Below are positions 7,410 through 16,045 of a stretch of 39,858 nucleotides of DNA, one piece after another (position 1 is the stretch's first letter; each line of letters begins with the position of its first letter). Made by a program: the position numbers and the translations under genes. A model generated the notes under the pieces. That model made no database searches and was not told the DNA's origin. It saw only the letters and a list, made by a program, of their open reading frames with translations. Origin of the DNA: Paracoccaceae bacterium (lineage in GTDB: Bacteria > Pseudomonadota > Alphaproteobacteria > Rhodobacterales > Rhodobacteraceae); the NCBI GenBank assembly GCA_026707935.1, contig JAPOVX010000042.1, positions 1 through 39,858 on the forward strand, in the 5' to 3' direction.

Positions 7410-9160
7410 CGCCCCTCCTGAAGGTCCGGAACCTGTCCGTGAGCTTTGTCACGGATACCCACAGGATAAACGCGGTGCGCAACGTCAGTTTCGACATAGC
7501 CCCCGGTGAGAAACTCGGATTCGTCGGCGAAAGCGGTTCGGGCAAGACAACGACTGCCCTTGCGCTCATGGGCCTGGTTCCGAACCCGGGCCGGGTCACG
7601 AACGGGATCGCCAGGCTGGACGATCTCGACCTGTTCGCCTTGTCGTGCGAAGACATGAAGGCCGAACGGCTCAGGACAATCAGTTACATCCCCCAGGGGG
7701 CGATGAACTCTCTCAATCCCGTCCAGAAGATCCGGGACTCGGTGCTCGACGGAATGGAAGACCACGGTGTACGGATGGGACGCGGTGAACGCCGTGCCGT
7801 TGTCGGGGAACTCATGGAAAGGGCGGGTTTGCCGCGTGATGCCGGTGCGCAGTATCCGCACGAGCTGTCCGGAGGCATGAAACAACGCGCTTGCATCGCG
7901 ATCGCGGTCGCACTGAGGCCGAAACTCCTGATCGCCGACGAACCCACCAGTGCGCTGGACGTGATCACGCAGCGCCGGGTCATGCAGACGCTTGAACGGG
8001 TGCAAGGGGAGCTTGGCTCGGGCCTGATCCTGATCGGGCACGACATGGGCCTGATGGCGCAGTTCGTGGACCGGCTGCTGGTCATGCGCGAAGGCCGAAT
8101 CGTCGAGGTCGGATCGACAAGGCAGGTATTCAAGACGCCCCGGGCGGCGTACACGCAGGAGTTGATTACCTCGGTTCCGGCCATGCCTGTCCGCCAATCC
8201 GTCGAACCCGGGCGTGACGGGGAAGGCCCGGGCCATATCGAAGACGATGATGCGCTGTTGAGCCTGGAAAACGCATCAAAGACCTACAGGCGCGGGTTTT
8301 TCAAAAAGGACGTGGTTGCACTGAAGCCCGTTTCGCTGCGGTTCTCCCGGAGCAATCCGAAGATCATTGCCATGGTCGGGCAGAGCGGTAGCGGAAAATC
8401 GGCATGCGGGAACCTGATGTTGGGTTTTCAGAAACCTACCACGGGACGGATCATGTTCGGAGGCCGGGACGTTGCGACAATGAACCGGCACGAGAAATCC
8501 GACTTCAGGCGGCAGGTCCAGGCAGTATTCCAGGATCCGTACGCCTCGTTCAATCCATTCTATACCATCGACCACGCGTTCACCGTACCGCTGCGCCGTT
8601 TCGGCATCGCGGCGAACCGGGCCGAGGCCTACGACATCATGGCCGACGCCCTGCAACGCGTGGGACTCGAGCCGGGCGCGACCTTCGGAAGCCACGCACA
8701 CCAGCTGTCTGGCGGACAAAGGCAGCGGATCATGGTGGCGCGGGCGGTCGCGCTCCGGCCGAAGTTCATCGTCGCGGATGAACCTGTCTCGATGGTCGAC
8801 GCCTCCTTGCGTGCGACGATTCTCGAGAACATCCGGCAACTCAGGGATGACCTCAATATTTCGGTTTTCTATATCACGCACGACCTTGCCACTGCCCACC
8901 GGTCGAGCGACGGCGTCATTGTCCTGCGGCGGGGAAGAATCGTTGAAGCGGGGCTTCCGGACGAAGTCATCTGTGACCCGAAACATCCCTACACCGTGCA
9001 GTTGGTCGAATCCATCCCGTCACCGGATCCGGACCAAACATGGGCTCGCGTTTCTGAACCTCGAGAAATCCAGAAAGGCGCCGATGCGAATTCGCTTGTC
9101 CGAACCGTGATCCGCAGCCGGATTCCGGGTTTCTCGGTCTGTCCGGGCACTGCCGCGTGA
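7406..9160 (+). CDS. ABC transporter ATPase with two nucleotide-binding domains (DppD-DppF fusion)
   Basis: This 584-residue protein joins the two ATPases that most peptide-family systems encode separately. Domain 1 has Walker A GESGSGKTT at about 41-49, signature LSGGMKQR and Walker B LLIADEPTSALD. Domain 2 has Walker A GQSGSGKS at about 325-332, signature LSGGQRQR and Walker B FIVADEPVSMVD, then an ITHD switch. A linker rich in charged residues separates them at about 255-290. Each half ends with the peptide-family tail (YTQELITSVP and YTVQLVESIPSPDP). It powers uptake through the two preceding permeases. The last 40 or so residues are not conserved-looking. Confidence 0.92.
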   Translation: MTPLLKVRNLSVSFVTDTHRINAVRNVSFDIAPGEKLGFVGESGSGKTTTALALMGLVPNPGRVTNGIARLDDLDLFALSCEDMKAERLRTISYIPQGAMNSLNPVQKIRDSVLDGMEDHGVRMGRGERRAVVGELMERAGLPRDAGAQYPHELSGGMKQRACIAIAVALRPKLLIADEPTSALDVITQRRVMQTLERVQGELGSGLILIGHDMGLMAQFVDRLLVMREGRIVEVGSTRQVFKTPRAAYTQELITSVPAMPVRQSVEPGRDGEGPGHIEDDDALLSLENASKTYRRGFFKKDVVALKPVSLRFSRSNPKIIAMVGQSGSGKSACGNLMLGFQKPTTGRIMFGGRDVATMNRHEKSDFRRQVQAVFQDPYASFNPFYTIDHAFTVPLRRFGIAANRAEAYDIMADALQRVGLEPGATFGSHAHQLSGGQRQRIMVARAVALRPKFIVADEPVSMVDASLRATILENIRQLRDDLNISVFYITHDLATAHRSSDGVIVLRRGRIVEAGLPDEVICDPKHPYTVQLVESIPSPDPDQTWARVSEPREIQKGADANSLVRTVIRSRIPGFSVCPGTAA

Positions 9161-9163
9161 CAA

Positions 9164-9179
9164 CCGGATCGTCATCCGG
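9164..9179. promoter_or_regulatory. small hairpin between ATPase and dgoD
   Basis: CCGGAT and ATCCGG form a perfect 6-bp stem with the 4-base loop CGTC, three bases after the ATPase stop codon. There is no U-run. It may modulate the message in the 58-base gap before dgoD, whose own ribosome binding site (GAGGAT) lies further downstream. Confidence 0.3.
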
Positions 9180-9218
9180 CCGTCCGCGATCCGGAGCCAC
9201 TACAGCGAGGATCGTCAC

Positions 9219-10361
9219 ATGAAAATCGTGCGCCTGGAAACGTACCTGGTCCCGCCACGATGGTGCTTTCTCAAGATCGAAACGGATGAGGGCATCACGG
9301 GATGGGGCGAACCGGTCGTCGAGGGACGGGCGCACACGGTTGCCGAACTTGTCGGGGAGATGTCCGATTATCTGATCGGCAAGGACCCCGGGCCGATCGA
9401 GGATCACTGGAACGTGCTGTACAGGGGTGGATATTACCGCGGCGGCGCCCTGCACATGAGTGCACTCGCCGGAATTGACCAGGCGTTGTGGGACATCAAG
9501 GGGAAATCACTCGGCCAACCCGTGCATGTTCTCCTGGGTGGTCCCGTGCGGGATCGGGTACAGATCTACACCTCGGTCAGGGGCAGCAACAAAGAGGATC
9601 TCGCACGACAGGCGCTCGACCACGTCAGAAAAGGCCTGACATTCATCAAGATGAACGCCACCGAAGCGATCGGGTTCATCGCCTCGAATGCCGCGATTGA
9701 CGAGGCAGTTGCCCGTGTTGACGCGGTTCGATCCGCGATCGGCCCGGAGATCGGTCTCGGGATCGATATCCATGGCCGCGCCCATCGGGGCGTGGCCAAG
9801 ACACTGGTATCCGCACTCGAACAGTTTCGTCCCGCCTTCATCGAGGAACCCGTCCTCTGCGAGCATGCGGCAGCGTTGTCCGGAATTTCGCGGTTGACAT
9901 CGGCACCACTTGCCCTGGGAGAGCGGCTATGCTCGCGCTGGGATTTCAAGCCCTTCCTGGAGTCCGGTCATGTCGACTTGATTCAACCTGATCCGAGTCA
10001 CGCGGGCGGCATCACCGAGACTCGAAAGATCGCGGCAATGGCCGAGTGTTATGATGTTGGCGTGGCGTTTCATTGCCCCCTCGGTCCTGTTTCGCTGGCC
10101 GCCTGCCTGCAACTGGATGGCGTCTGTTACAATGCCCAGTTACAGGAGCAACGCCTGGGACTACATGACCCGGATGCGCCGCTGCTCTACGTATCGCCGG
10201 CATGCGGATTCGACTATGCCGACGGCGCGGTCATGATCCCCGCACGCCCGGGGCTTGGAATCGAGATGAATGAAGACGCTCTCCATGATGCGGCGAAACA
10301 AGGACACCGCTGGCGCAATCCGGTCTGGCGGCACAATGACGGCAGTATCGCAGAATGGTAG
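9219..10361 (+). CDS. dgoD: D-galactonate dehydratase (enolase superfamily)
   Basis: This 380-residue cytosolic enzyme should convert D-galactonate to 2-keto-3-deoxy-D-galactonate using Mg2+. From memory of E. coli DgoD, the catalytic set is Asp183, His185, Glu209, Glu235 and His285. Here the same residues fall at exactly these positions (DIH at 183-185, EEPV at 209, LGERL with Glu235, FHCPLGP with His285). The blocks QPDPSHAGGITE, YNAQLQEQRLG and the C-terminal WRNPVWRHNDGSIAEW are also typical of the family. The gene closes the ABC operon. No galactonate kinase or aldolase is visible in the window, so the pathway must be completed elsewhere. Confidence 0.92.
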   Translation: MKIVRLETYLVPPRWCFLKIETDEGITGWGEPVVEGRAHTVAELVGEMSDYLIGKDPGPIEDHWNVLYRGGYYRGGALHMSALAGIDQALWDIKGKSLGQPVHVLLGGPVRDRVQIYTSVRGSNKEDLARQALDHVRKGLTFIKMNATEAIGFIASNAAIDEAVARVDAVRSAIGPEIGLGIDIHGRAHRGVAKTLVSALEQFRPAFIEEPVLCEHAAALSGISRLTSAPLALGERLCSRWDFKPFLESGHVDLIQPDPSHAGGITETRKIAAMAECYDVGVAFHCPLGPVSLAACLQLDGVCYNAQLQEQRLGLHDPDAPLLYVSPACGFDYADGAVMIPARPGLGIEMNEDALHDAAKQGHRWRNPVWRHNDGSIAEW

Positions 10362-10434
10362 GAATCATTTCGGCAGTGACTTCGCACTCCTCGCGATCAC
10401 CGCACCGGTCCACGCCAAATGGCTGCTTGATATT

Positions 10435-10583
10435 GTTCTAACCTGACAGAGTGGCTGATTGAAAAACCCCGCTTGGGGAAGAAAATCCGTCCCGGATTTT
10501 CACTGAATCACTGAAAAAACCGTCGGCAGGGAACGTGGGACAGACCCGCCGTTTCAAGCCCGAATATTCCGGGACCCAACATG
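10435..10583 (+). repeat. dispersed repeat, copy A
   Basis: This 149-bp stretch aligns with copy B at 27877-28024 at roughly 70 % identity. Shared blocks are GCTTGGGGAAGAAAA, a middle segment, and the core TTTCAAGCCCGAATATTCC (TTTCAAGCCAGAATATTTC in copy B). The core is also found, inverted, at 37539-37574. Copy A abuts the broken gene at 10590-11160 and replaces its 3' end. Confidence 0.65.
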
Positions 10584-10589
10584 CGGTCT

Positions 10590-11160
10590 TTCGTCTCGAG
10601 GCATCGGATGACGTCCGCAGCGCTGGCATGCCTGAAGAACCTCTCCGTGTTCCAGTCGTAGCAGGCGACTGCCGCCTCTTGCGGCTGCTCGTCGACTTGC
10701 TGCGTCGGGCGAGGGTTGGCCTCCACGATGACTGGGGCCTCTGACAAGTCGCCCGCCTTTGCCTCGGCGACGCTTGCCAGCGCCCGAGCGCGAAAGCGTG
10801 TATTTGTGACGCTCCGGGCAGCGCTCAACGCCTCCGATAGAATGTCCGCTGCCGTACCCGTCTCGAGCAGTTTCCTCGCGGAGTTCGCGTCCGGATAACC
10901 CGTCGCCGGTTCGCCCGCGACAAATGCCACCTGCCGATCGCCTGGCGCGTACGTGGTCCGAACAGCCCGTCAGGGGAGCCCGGATCGAAACCCAATGCCC
11001 GCAGACGAAACTGGATACCCCTACGCTGAGCGCGGTCGAGGCCCGCCGTTGCTTCGATTTTTTCGGCAGACGGTGACGGCAAGGATTGCGCGGCGGTCAA
11101 TTCCGGCACACAGAGTGTGGCCAGCACCGCGAACACTATCCAAACCGGGATCGGCTTCAC
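10590..11160 (-). pseudogene. secreted peptidoglycan-binding/ankyrin-type protein, broken
   Basis: Read on the minus strand, a signal peptide (VKPIPVWIVFAVLATLCVPE, start GTG at 11160) leads into a PG_binding_1-like motif (RLRALGFDPGSPDGLFGPRT, then RQAIGRW). The frame then shifts near 10925 and continues as AGEPATGYPDANSARKLLETG. It goes on to CYDWNTERFFRHASAADVIR, a segment that in related proteins introduces ankyrin repeats (family knowledge from memory). It stops being homologous after about 10590, where the dispersed repeat begins, so no ankyrin repeats remain. The gene has therefore suffered a frameshift and a 3' replacement. An intact ancestor would be an exported cell-wall-associated protein. 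Confidence 0.55.
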
Positions 11161-11381
11161 GAACTCGTTCAGGCCGACTTTGCGCCTGCCCCGCAAAATG
11201 CACAAGGACACCGTTCCGGTACCGCTTCCATGATGCACGTCACGCCCCCTTTTGCATATCCATCGCGGCACGGTATGCCGTTCCCGTCCCGGGCTGGAAA
11301 AGCGTCACCTGGTTCTTCGCCGCTGACCTGACCGGGGACGGCCCCGATCTGACACGTTCGTGCATGTGAAACGACGATAAC

Positions 11382-11397
11382 AAACACACGTTAGTTT
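11382..11397. promoter_or_regulatory. possible TetR operator
   Basis: AAACACACGTTAGTTT is a near palindrome (AAAC..ACGT..GTTT, 12 of 16 positions symmetrical) about 100 bases upstream of the TetR start. TetR proteins commonly bind such sites in their own promoters. The assignment is inference. Confidence 0.3.
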
Positions 11398-11493
11398 TAC
11401 AGTTCAAGAGTCGATTCCAACCGGGCACGGCAAATGCTATCGGAGGCCCGATCGTTGAGTTGAACAGCCGCCGCGATGTATTGGAGCTCGGTC

Positions 11494-12138
11494 ATGGAGA
11501 AGAACAGTCTCACCAAAGAACAGCAGAAGCTCGTCGACGCCACCCTGGATTGCCTGGCGGAACACGGGTACCACGGCACAACGGTACGAAGGATCACTGC
11601 TGGCATCGGCACCAATGTCTCCATGGTGCAGTACCATTTCGGCGGCAAGGCCAACCTGATGCGGGAATCCTACCGGCACTTCCGGCACATCACGCGGGAA
11701 AACTATGTGTCCATGGCCGCAACCGCCGATCCCGATCCGGTCAGGCAACTGGAAACCCGTGCAATGGCGATCTTCAACAGCCGCGCCCTGATGGGTCGCA
11801 GGCTGACAAGGTTATGGATCAGCTTTCTGGAACTGGTGAGCGCGGATTCCGAGATGTCGGAGATGCGGACCGAAATCTACGATTATTACGTCCGGGAACT
11901 GGCCGACTGCTTAATCAGGATTCCCGCCGGCCGGGGCGGTCGGCCATCATCTGCCGAGGCCCATCGGCTCGCCGTGGGTATCTATTCCGTCGTTGACGGG
12001 CTCTGGCTGGAGCACGCACTGAATCCATCGGGGATGTCGCCGGATGAAGCGATGGAGATTGCGATGGAACTTATTGGGGCGAGAATCGATGTTTCCTTTT
12101 TTTCCCGCCATTCCCATCCGGACCCTTTGGAAACCTGA
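11494..12138 (+). CDS. TetR-family transcriptional regulator (BetI-like)
   Basis: This 214-residue protein has an N-terminal TetR DNA-binding domain: LVDATLDCLAEHGYHGTTVRRI, then the recognition helix TNVSMVQYHFGGKANLM. The ligand domain contains RLTRLWISFLELV and a C-terminal YSVVDGLWLEHALNP. The latter resembles the BetI/choline-type TetR group, with the common 'DGLWL' motif. The ATG at 11494 is preceded by GGAG with a 7-base spacer; an in-frame ATG at 11476 lacks such a site. The left neighbour is a pseudogene and the right one a toxin-antitoxin module, so no target operon is evident. It may be an orphan or act at a distance. Confidence 0.85.
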   Translation: MEKNSLTKEQQKLVDATLDCLAEHGYHGTTVRRITAGIGTNVSMVQYHFGGKANLMRESYRHFRHITRENYVSMAATADPDPVRQLETRAMAIFNSRALMGRRLTRLWISFLELVSADSEMSEMRTEIYDYYVRELADCLIRIPAGRGGRPSSAEAHRLAVGIYSVVDGLWLEHALNPSGMSPDEAMEIAMELIGARIDVSFFSRHSHPDPLET

Positions 12139-12471
12139 CCGGACTCGCCGGACGTTCTTTCTCTCAGCACCGTGACGTGGCCCGCGAGCGCGGCCGTGGT
12201 GACGCCCAGGCTATCGCGTTCGGTTTTTTTGGGTTCGACATCCTTTGCGAGGCTAGACGGAACTTCATGCGGAACAAAACGGAATCAAACGTCCACAAGT
12301 CTGTAAGCTGGTCCTATCGGTTTATCGGGACTGATCTTGCAGCGTTTTTCTGTCTGTCCACCGCGTCAGGAAAACATCGCATGAGTTTGTACTTCGCTCT
12401 CGAAGTATCAGACGGTATTCGCAGTTTCAGTCCCTGCGTGATCATGAGTTGCAGAGGTTCCGGAATGCGGT
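12139..12471. other. intergenic region with a hairpin downstream of higA
   Basis: I see no gene here. A perfect 7-bp stem (TACTTCG, loop CTCT, CGAAGTA) lies at 12390-12407, about 65 bases beyond the higA stop codon on the minus strand. No U-run follows on either strand, so terminator function is uncertain. Confidence 0.35.
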
Positions 12472-12759
12472 TCAAGCGGGCTGAACACGGCGCAGGCCCG
12501 TGGTGATCTCCGGAGCGCGCTGTCGGACTTTGGCGAGATTGTAGGCGGCCTGGAGCCTTAACCAATGATCGGCAGTCGAGCCAATCACCGTTTCCAGGCG
12601 CAGCACCATTTCCGGAGAGATCGCGCTCTGTCCGGTCAGCACCCTGTGCACCTGCTGACGCGTGACTCCAAGTGCCGCTGCTGCTTCGATTGTGCTCAGG
12701 CCCAAGGCCTGCAGGTCGTCCTTGAGCCCTTCGCCAGGGTGAGGTGGAGTCTTCATCAT
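12472..12759 (-). CDS. higA: antitoxin of HigA/GraA type
   Basis: The protein of 95 residues begins MMKTPPHPGEGLKDDLQALG, the hallmark N-terminus of HigA-type antitoxins. An XRE-like helix-turn-helix follows (STIEAAAALGVTRQQVHRVL), then SPEMVLRLETVIGSTADHWLRLQ. It should neutralise the upstream toxin and repress the operon promoter. GGGAG lies 7 to 8 bases before this ATG; an in-frame TTG at 12777 is possible but has no such site. The toxin gene ends 14 bases upstream, the toxin-first order typical of higBA. The protein appears complete. Confidence 0.9.
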   Translation of the reverse strand: MMKTPPHPGEGLKDDLQALGLSTIEAAAALGVTRQQVHRVLTGQSAISPEMVLRLETVIGSTADHWLRLQAAYNLAKVRQRAPEITTGLRRVQPA

Positions 12760-12773
12760 GATTTTGTCTCCCG

Positions 12774-13052
12774 TCAATGATAGTCCTCAAGATCAACGTC
12801 CCCGAACTTCCCCGCGTCGAAGGTGAACGTGATGCGCCAATGTGCGTTCACGCTGACAGGCCAGTAGCCTTTCCGGGTTCCACCCAACGCGTGAAGGCGC
12901 AGAGAAGGGCGCCTCAGGTCATCAAGGCTGTGCGCCTCGTCGAGAATCGCCAGAATGACGCTGACCCTGCGAACAAGGTCGGTCCTGATCGCTTTCGACG
13001 ATCCAGTCTGGTAGAGAGCCCTCAGACCCTTGTGCCTGAATCCAGTGATCAT
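12774..13052 (-). CDS. higB: RelE-superfamily toxin of HigB/GraT type
   Basis: The 92-residue protein starts MITGFRHKGLRALYQTGSSK and contains LRLHALGGTRKGYWPVSVNA, then HWRITFTFD and the ending DVDLEDYH. These are the standard blocks of HigB-1/GraT ribosome-dependent mRNA interferases (family knowledge). The gene is intact and co-directional with higA. Its promoter region at 13060-13110 carries an imperfect palindrome that could be the operator. Confidence 0.9.
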   Translation of the reverse strand: MITGFRHKGLRALYQTGSSKAIRTDLVRRVSVILAILDEAHSLDDLRRPSLRLHALGGTRKGYWPVSVNAHWRITFTFDAGKFGDVDLEDYH

Positions 13053-13468
13053 ACGCTTTGCGTAGCATGTAACTTCACGCTATACAACACGTCTTCGCTG
13101 GTCGCCACGATCCGGACTTGGTGTTCGCTAGCCGAATGTTGGCCTAATCCGACATAGAGCCGATTCCGCCATAGGATTTTTTGAGTCCCGGCGGAGAGAA
13201 GGAAGAACAGAGGAGATCCTGGAATGCAATCACATGACGAAACCGCCGTGCCGCGCGGGTTCATCTAACTGCGGCCTGGACTTGAGGATCTTCTGTCGCC
13301 TTTCTCAAAGGTTAAGAAAATCATACCGCTTTGATTTGCGATTGAGCAGAGCGGGCCGGTAAAGAACACGCTGGTTGAGCGACAGGCGCCAGTTATGAGT
13401 CATCCTGGTCAATCACGCCCAGCCACATCATGCGTCCCCCTTGTTCGCCCATTGCTGTTGTCGTTTCC
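13053..13468. other. higBA promoter region and non-coding spacer
   Basis: The minus strand near 13065-13090 has the imperfect palindrome TAGCGTgaagttACATGCTA with a TATA-like stretch (TTGTATAG) beside it, in the expected position for HigA autoregulation. The rest, to 13468, contains no gene that I can support. Confidence 0.35.
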
Positions 13469-13965
13469 TCAAATCCCGATCCTCTCGATTTCATCCAGCG
13501 AGACGCGCTCGGCACGCCGGTCATAGAGCTTGGTGGTCTTGGGGTCCGCGTGGCCGGCCAGGTACTGGGCCACCTCGACGCGCGCCTCCGGATTTTCCAG
13601 GTACGCGGTGATGCCGGTGGCCCTGAAGCTGTGATTGCAGACATCCGTCGAAATTCCTGCAGCCCGGGCACGTCGCCGGAGCATCTCCCATGCGCGTTGC
13701 CTGGTGAGGCGCCGCCCCGGATAGCAATCCGTCACGGTTGAGCGAGCGGAAGAGGGGGCCAGCACGGTCGGGGGCAATTCCGGCTGCCTCGATGTAGTCC
13801 CGGAGATAGGTCTCGAGGTTGTGATGGCAGGGAACTTCCAGCACCTTGCCGCCTTTCTCAAGCAGGCGCAGCCAGAGACGGCCGTCGGTCATAAAGACGT
13901 CCTTCACGTTCATGGCAAGCGCTGCGGAGACCCTTGCGAAGCTCCTTTCACCTTCCAATCTTTCG
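13469..13965 (-). pseudogene. tyrosine recombinase/integrase, C-terminal half, frameshifted
   Basis: The minus strand reads SFARVSAALAMNVKDVFMTD, GRLWLRLLEKGGKVLEVPCH and NLETYLRDYIEAAGI, then PLFRSLNRDG. The frame changes at a C-run near 13718. Homology continues as GRRLTRQRAWEMLRRRARAA, the catalytic block NHSFRATGITAYLE, then YLAGHADPKTTKLYDRRAER and a stop. The second catalytic Arg (HSFR), the His (GHA) and the Tyr (LYD) survive. The first catalytic Arg and the whole N-terminal DNA-binding domain are absent. Homology begins abruptly at the conserved SFAR motif, next to the structured RNA-like region. The gene is inactive. Confidence 0.75.
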
Positions 13966-14420
13966 CCACTGAACTTTCCCGAATTGCCGCCGTCTCTACG
14001 TCGGGGGTCCCGATACGTGCACCTCAGTTCTTCCGCATCGGCTCTGGCCATCAGATTGCTAACGGAACCTTGGCGTCCCCGTTTACCCCACAAATCAGCT
14101 TCATGTGGGAAGGAAATTTCGTCGCTTCACGCAATCGTTCGCTTTCGCTACGGCCCTCCGGTTTGCCCGCCGTCCCGGCTGACCAGACCAAAGGCAATTC
14201 TGAATTTGGCCTACGACGGCTTCTTTCTTCCCAGCTCGCCGATACAGGGTCGCCCCGGTACCAGTGGGATATGCTACGGCACCAAACTGAGAATTGCGCC
14301 GGCGGGACTTCCACCCGCAAGTTCAACAGCTAGATTCGCTGCACGCTAGCCTTTCCATCCTGCCGGACTTGCACCGGCTACCCCGGCGCCAGTTAGCTCG
14401 GCGCTCTGTCATTTCGCCCC
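13966..14420 (-). ncRNA. structured RNA resembling a group II intron 5' domain
   Basis: On the minus strand a run of stem-loops occurs: GCGCC with GGCGC (14403-14385), GCCGG-TGCAAGT-CCGGC near 14378-14362, and GCGGG-TGGAAGT-CCCGC near 14316-14300, with GGCTAGCGTGCAGCGAATCT between them. Stems with loops of the UGCAAGU/UGGAAGU kind are familiar from domain I of bacterial group II introns. I find no maturase reading frame and no clear domain V, so it would be a truncated intron. It lies directly next to the point where integrase homology starts, as expected for an insertion. Another kind of structured RNA is possible. Confidence 0.4.
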
Positions 14421-14460
14421 TTACCGGAATCGACCCCAGGATCGTTCGCCATGCATGCCG

Positions 14461-15168
14461 TCATCGCCGGCGGAAACGGACCCGCGCTTCGGATTGCCCG
14501 CGGTCGAGATGGTAACTCGTGCATGCCAGCGCGCCGTCCGCCTGCAATTCGCAGCTGCTGCGACGCACATGGATGTGCCAGCCGTCCGAACAGAGCATGT
14601 CCTCACGGTCGCGGATTTCGAGATTCCCGGAACCGCCAAACCGCCCGATCGTCCCTCCGCGGCAGGTCGTTCCACCACCGGACCGGAGTGTCTGCTCGCC
14701 ATTGCCAGCGGCATCGAAGCACATGTCCCAGCGGTCTGCACCGAACCAGCGGTACGCGATGAATCCGCTGTGCTGCTGCGTCCGGTAGTCCGAAACAAGT
14801 TCCCAGCATCCTTCAAGAACCCGGATGTCCCGGTTGGCCCATCTTTCGAGGTTCGGGTCAGGAGCCGGAGGCGGTTCGGGTGGTGGAGGTGGCCGTGGCC
14901 TGCAACCCAGCCGCGCAAGCCGGATCTCCAGTTCCGCAACCCGGTTTTCCAACTGGGCCTGCCGGGCCAGCGTTGCCTCGAGTTGCGGGTCGTGCCCTGG
15001 TGCCTCCCGGGGGCACCCCTCCGCCATCGCGCGCCAGAACGGGAAGGCGACCCCGCACGCTTGCAGCACGTACCAGGCGGAAAACGTACAGGCCACGGTG
15101 AGCAGGACGGCAAGTCCAACAACCACGAATGGGTCAGGGCGTCGGGAATACCCGATCCCGCGTTTCAT
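14461..15168 (-). CDS. uncharacterised membrane-anchored protein with coiled coil and Pro-rich linker
   Basis: This 235-residue protein has one N-terminal membrane segment (FVVVGLAVLLTVACTFSAWY, about 14-33). A short helical heptad region (LEATLARQAQLENRVAELEI, about 63-85) and a proline stretch (RPRPPPPPEPPPAPDPN) come next. A globular Cys-containing domain starts at about 115 (VLEGCWELVSDYRT, CFDAAGNGEQTL, CRGGTIGRF, LCSDGWHIH, CELQADG). The four or so cysteines suggest disulfides in the periplasm. I recall similar domains in proteins of srfABC-type loci, but I cannot confirm that here and no srfB or srfC is present. The coding pattern is convincing; the function is unknown. Confidence 0.6.
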   Translation of the reverse strand: MKRGIGYSRRPDPFVVVGLAVLLTVACTFSAWYVLQACGVAFPFWRAMAEGCPREAPGHDPQLEATLARQAQLENRVAELEIRLARLGCRPRPPPPPEPPPAPDPNLERWANRDIRVLEGCWELVSDYRTQQHSGFIAYRWFGADRWDMCFDAAGNGEQTLRSGGGTTCRGGTIGRFGGSGNLEIRDREDMLCSDGWHIHVRRSSCELQADGALACTSYHLDRGQSEARVRFRRR

Positions 15169-15496
15169 GTCATCTTCCCGCTAGCGTGCGCCAACCAGGG
15201 CAGGATTATGACCTCGCAGAAAGAACGTTGTCCAGTACGTGTTTCAGTACCTGGGGTCTATCGAAGGCAGCACGGTTCAGTTCAGCCGATCTATCTTCTC
15301 TATCGTCTCGTGGATTTGAATTGCGTTCCTTCGACGCTCATCGCCGACCATTGCGCAACGTACATGCCTTGCAGGGTCATCTGCCCGGCCTCGCAACCTG
15401 TTGATCCTGAACGAGGGATTTCGGCTGTGCGTCTGGCAGGAATCCCTTTTTCCGAATCCGCTGGTCATGCCCGGGTGCCTCTGCCGGAGACGGATC
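15169..15496. other. no gene recognised
   Basis: Short frames exist on both strands but none has a recognisable motif or ribosome binding site. I see no repeat or RNA gene. Confidence 0.35.
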
Positions 15497-15856
15497 TCAT
15501 CGCTTTTCCATACAACCGATCTCGAGCAACGATGACGGAAGACATTCGTGGTGTCGCCCGATTCCCTCGATATCCGAACCCATCTCGTCCGGCACGAACG
15601 GCATTATTTTCGCCGACGGCTCGATCCGGTTGCCCCAATCCGGTTCGCGGGAGCCAACAGGAGGAGGAAGCGGACGTGGCGGGGTTGTGGCGACGCTGTA
15701 TTCACCTTCGGCGAACGCGCGGGCCAGCCAGCCGTGACCGCCGGCAGGGTGCCGAACCGCTGCCTCTTCGAGAGCGGTGATGGACAATTGCGGTCCATTG
15801 AACGAAGATTCGATCGACACACGGCTTCTGTTATCGGCTGGAATAAAGCGCGGCAT
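15497..15856 (-). CDS. hypothetical protein, doubtful
   Basis: A 119-residue frame starts MPRFIPADNRSRVSIESSFN. The middle part HGWLARAFAEGEYSVATTPP is followed by RPLPPP and reads like genuine protein. I do not recognise a family, and no strong ribosome binding site precedes the start. It is co-directional with the membrane protein at 14461-15168. It may be a truncated remnant or a chance frame in GC-rich DNA. Confidence 0.3.
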   Translation of the reverse strand: MPRFIPADNRSRVSIESSFNGPQLSITALEEAAVRHPAGGHGWLARAFAEGEYSVATTPPRPLPPPVGSREPDWGNRIEPSAKIMPFVPDEMGSDIEGIGRHHECLPSSLLEIGCMEKR

Positions 15857-16045
15857 TCTGGATGGTTTGCCGCTTTTTTTTCCCTATTGCGGTGATCCCG
15901 TTGGAGCGACCCTGTTGTTTCGGAGCACTGTTGCCGCCGGTCCGGGATGGCGATTCGGCCTGTGGCGGGATAATCGCGGCGCCGGCCCTGACGCCTGGCA
16001 CCGGGAACGGGTGACGCTCCTCCGCCCGGTCAGGGCGGCTCTGCG

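Noticed and set aside
14110..14160. Minus-strand segment TAGCGAAAGCGA that resembles part of 23S rRNA
   Set aside because: The similarity is limited to about a dozen bases. The surrounding sequence does not follow rRNA.
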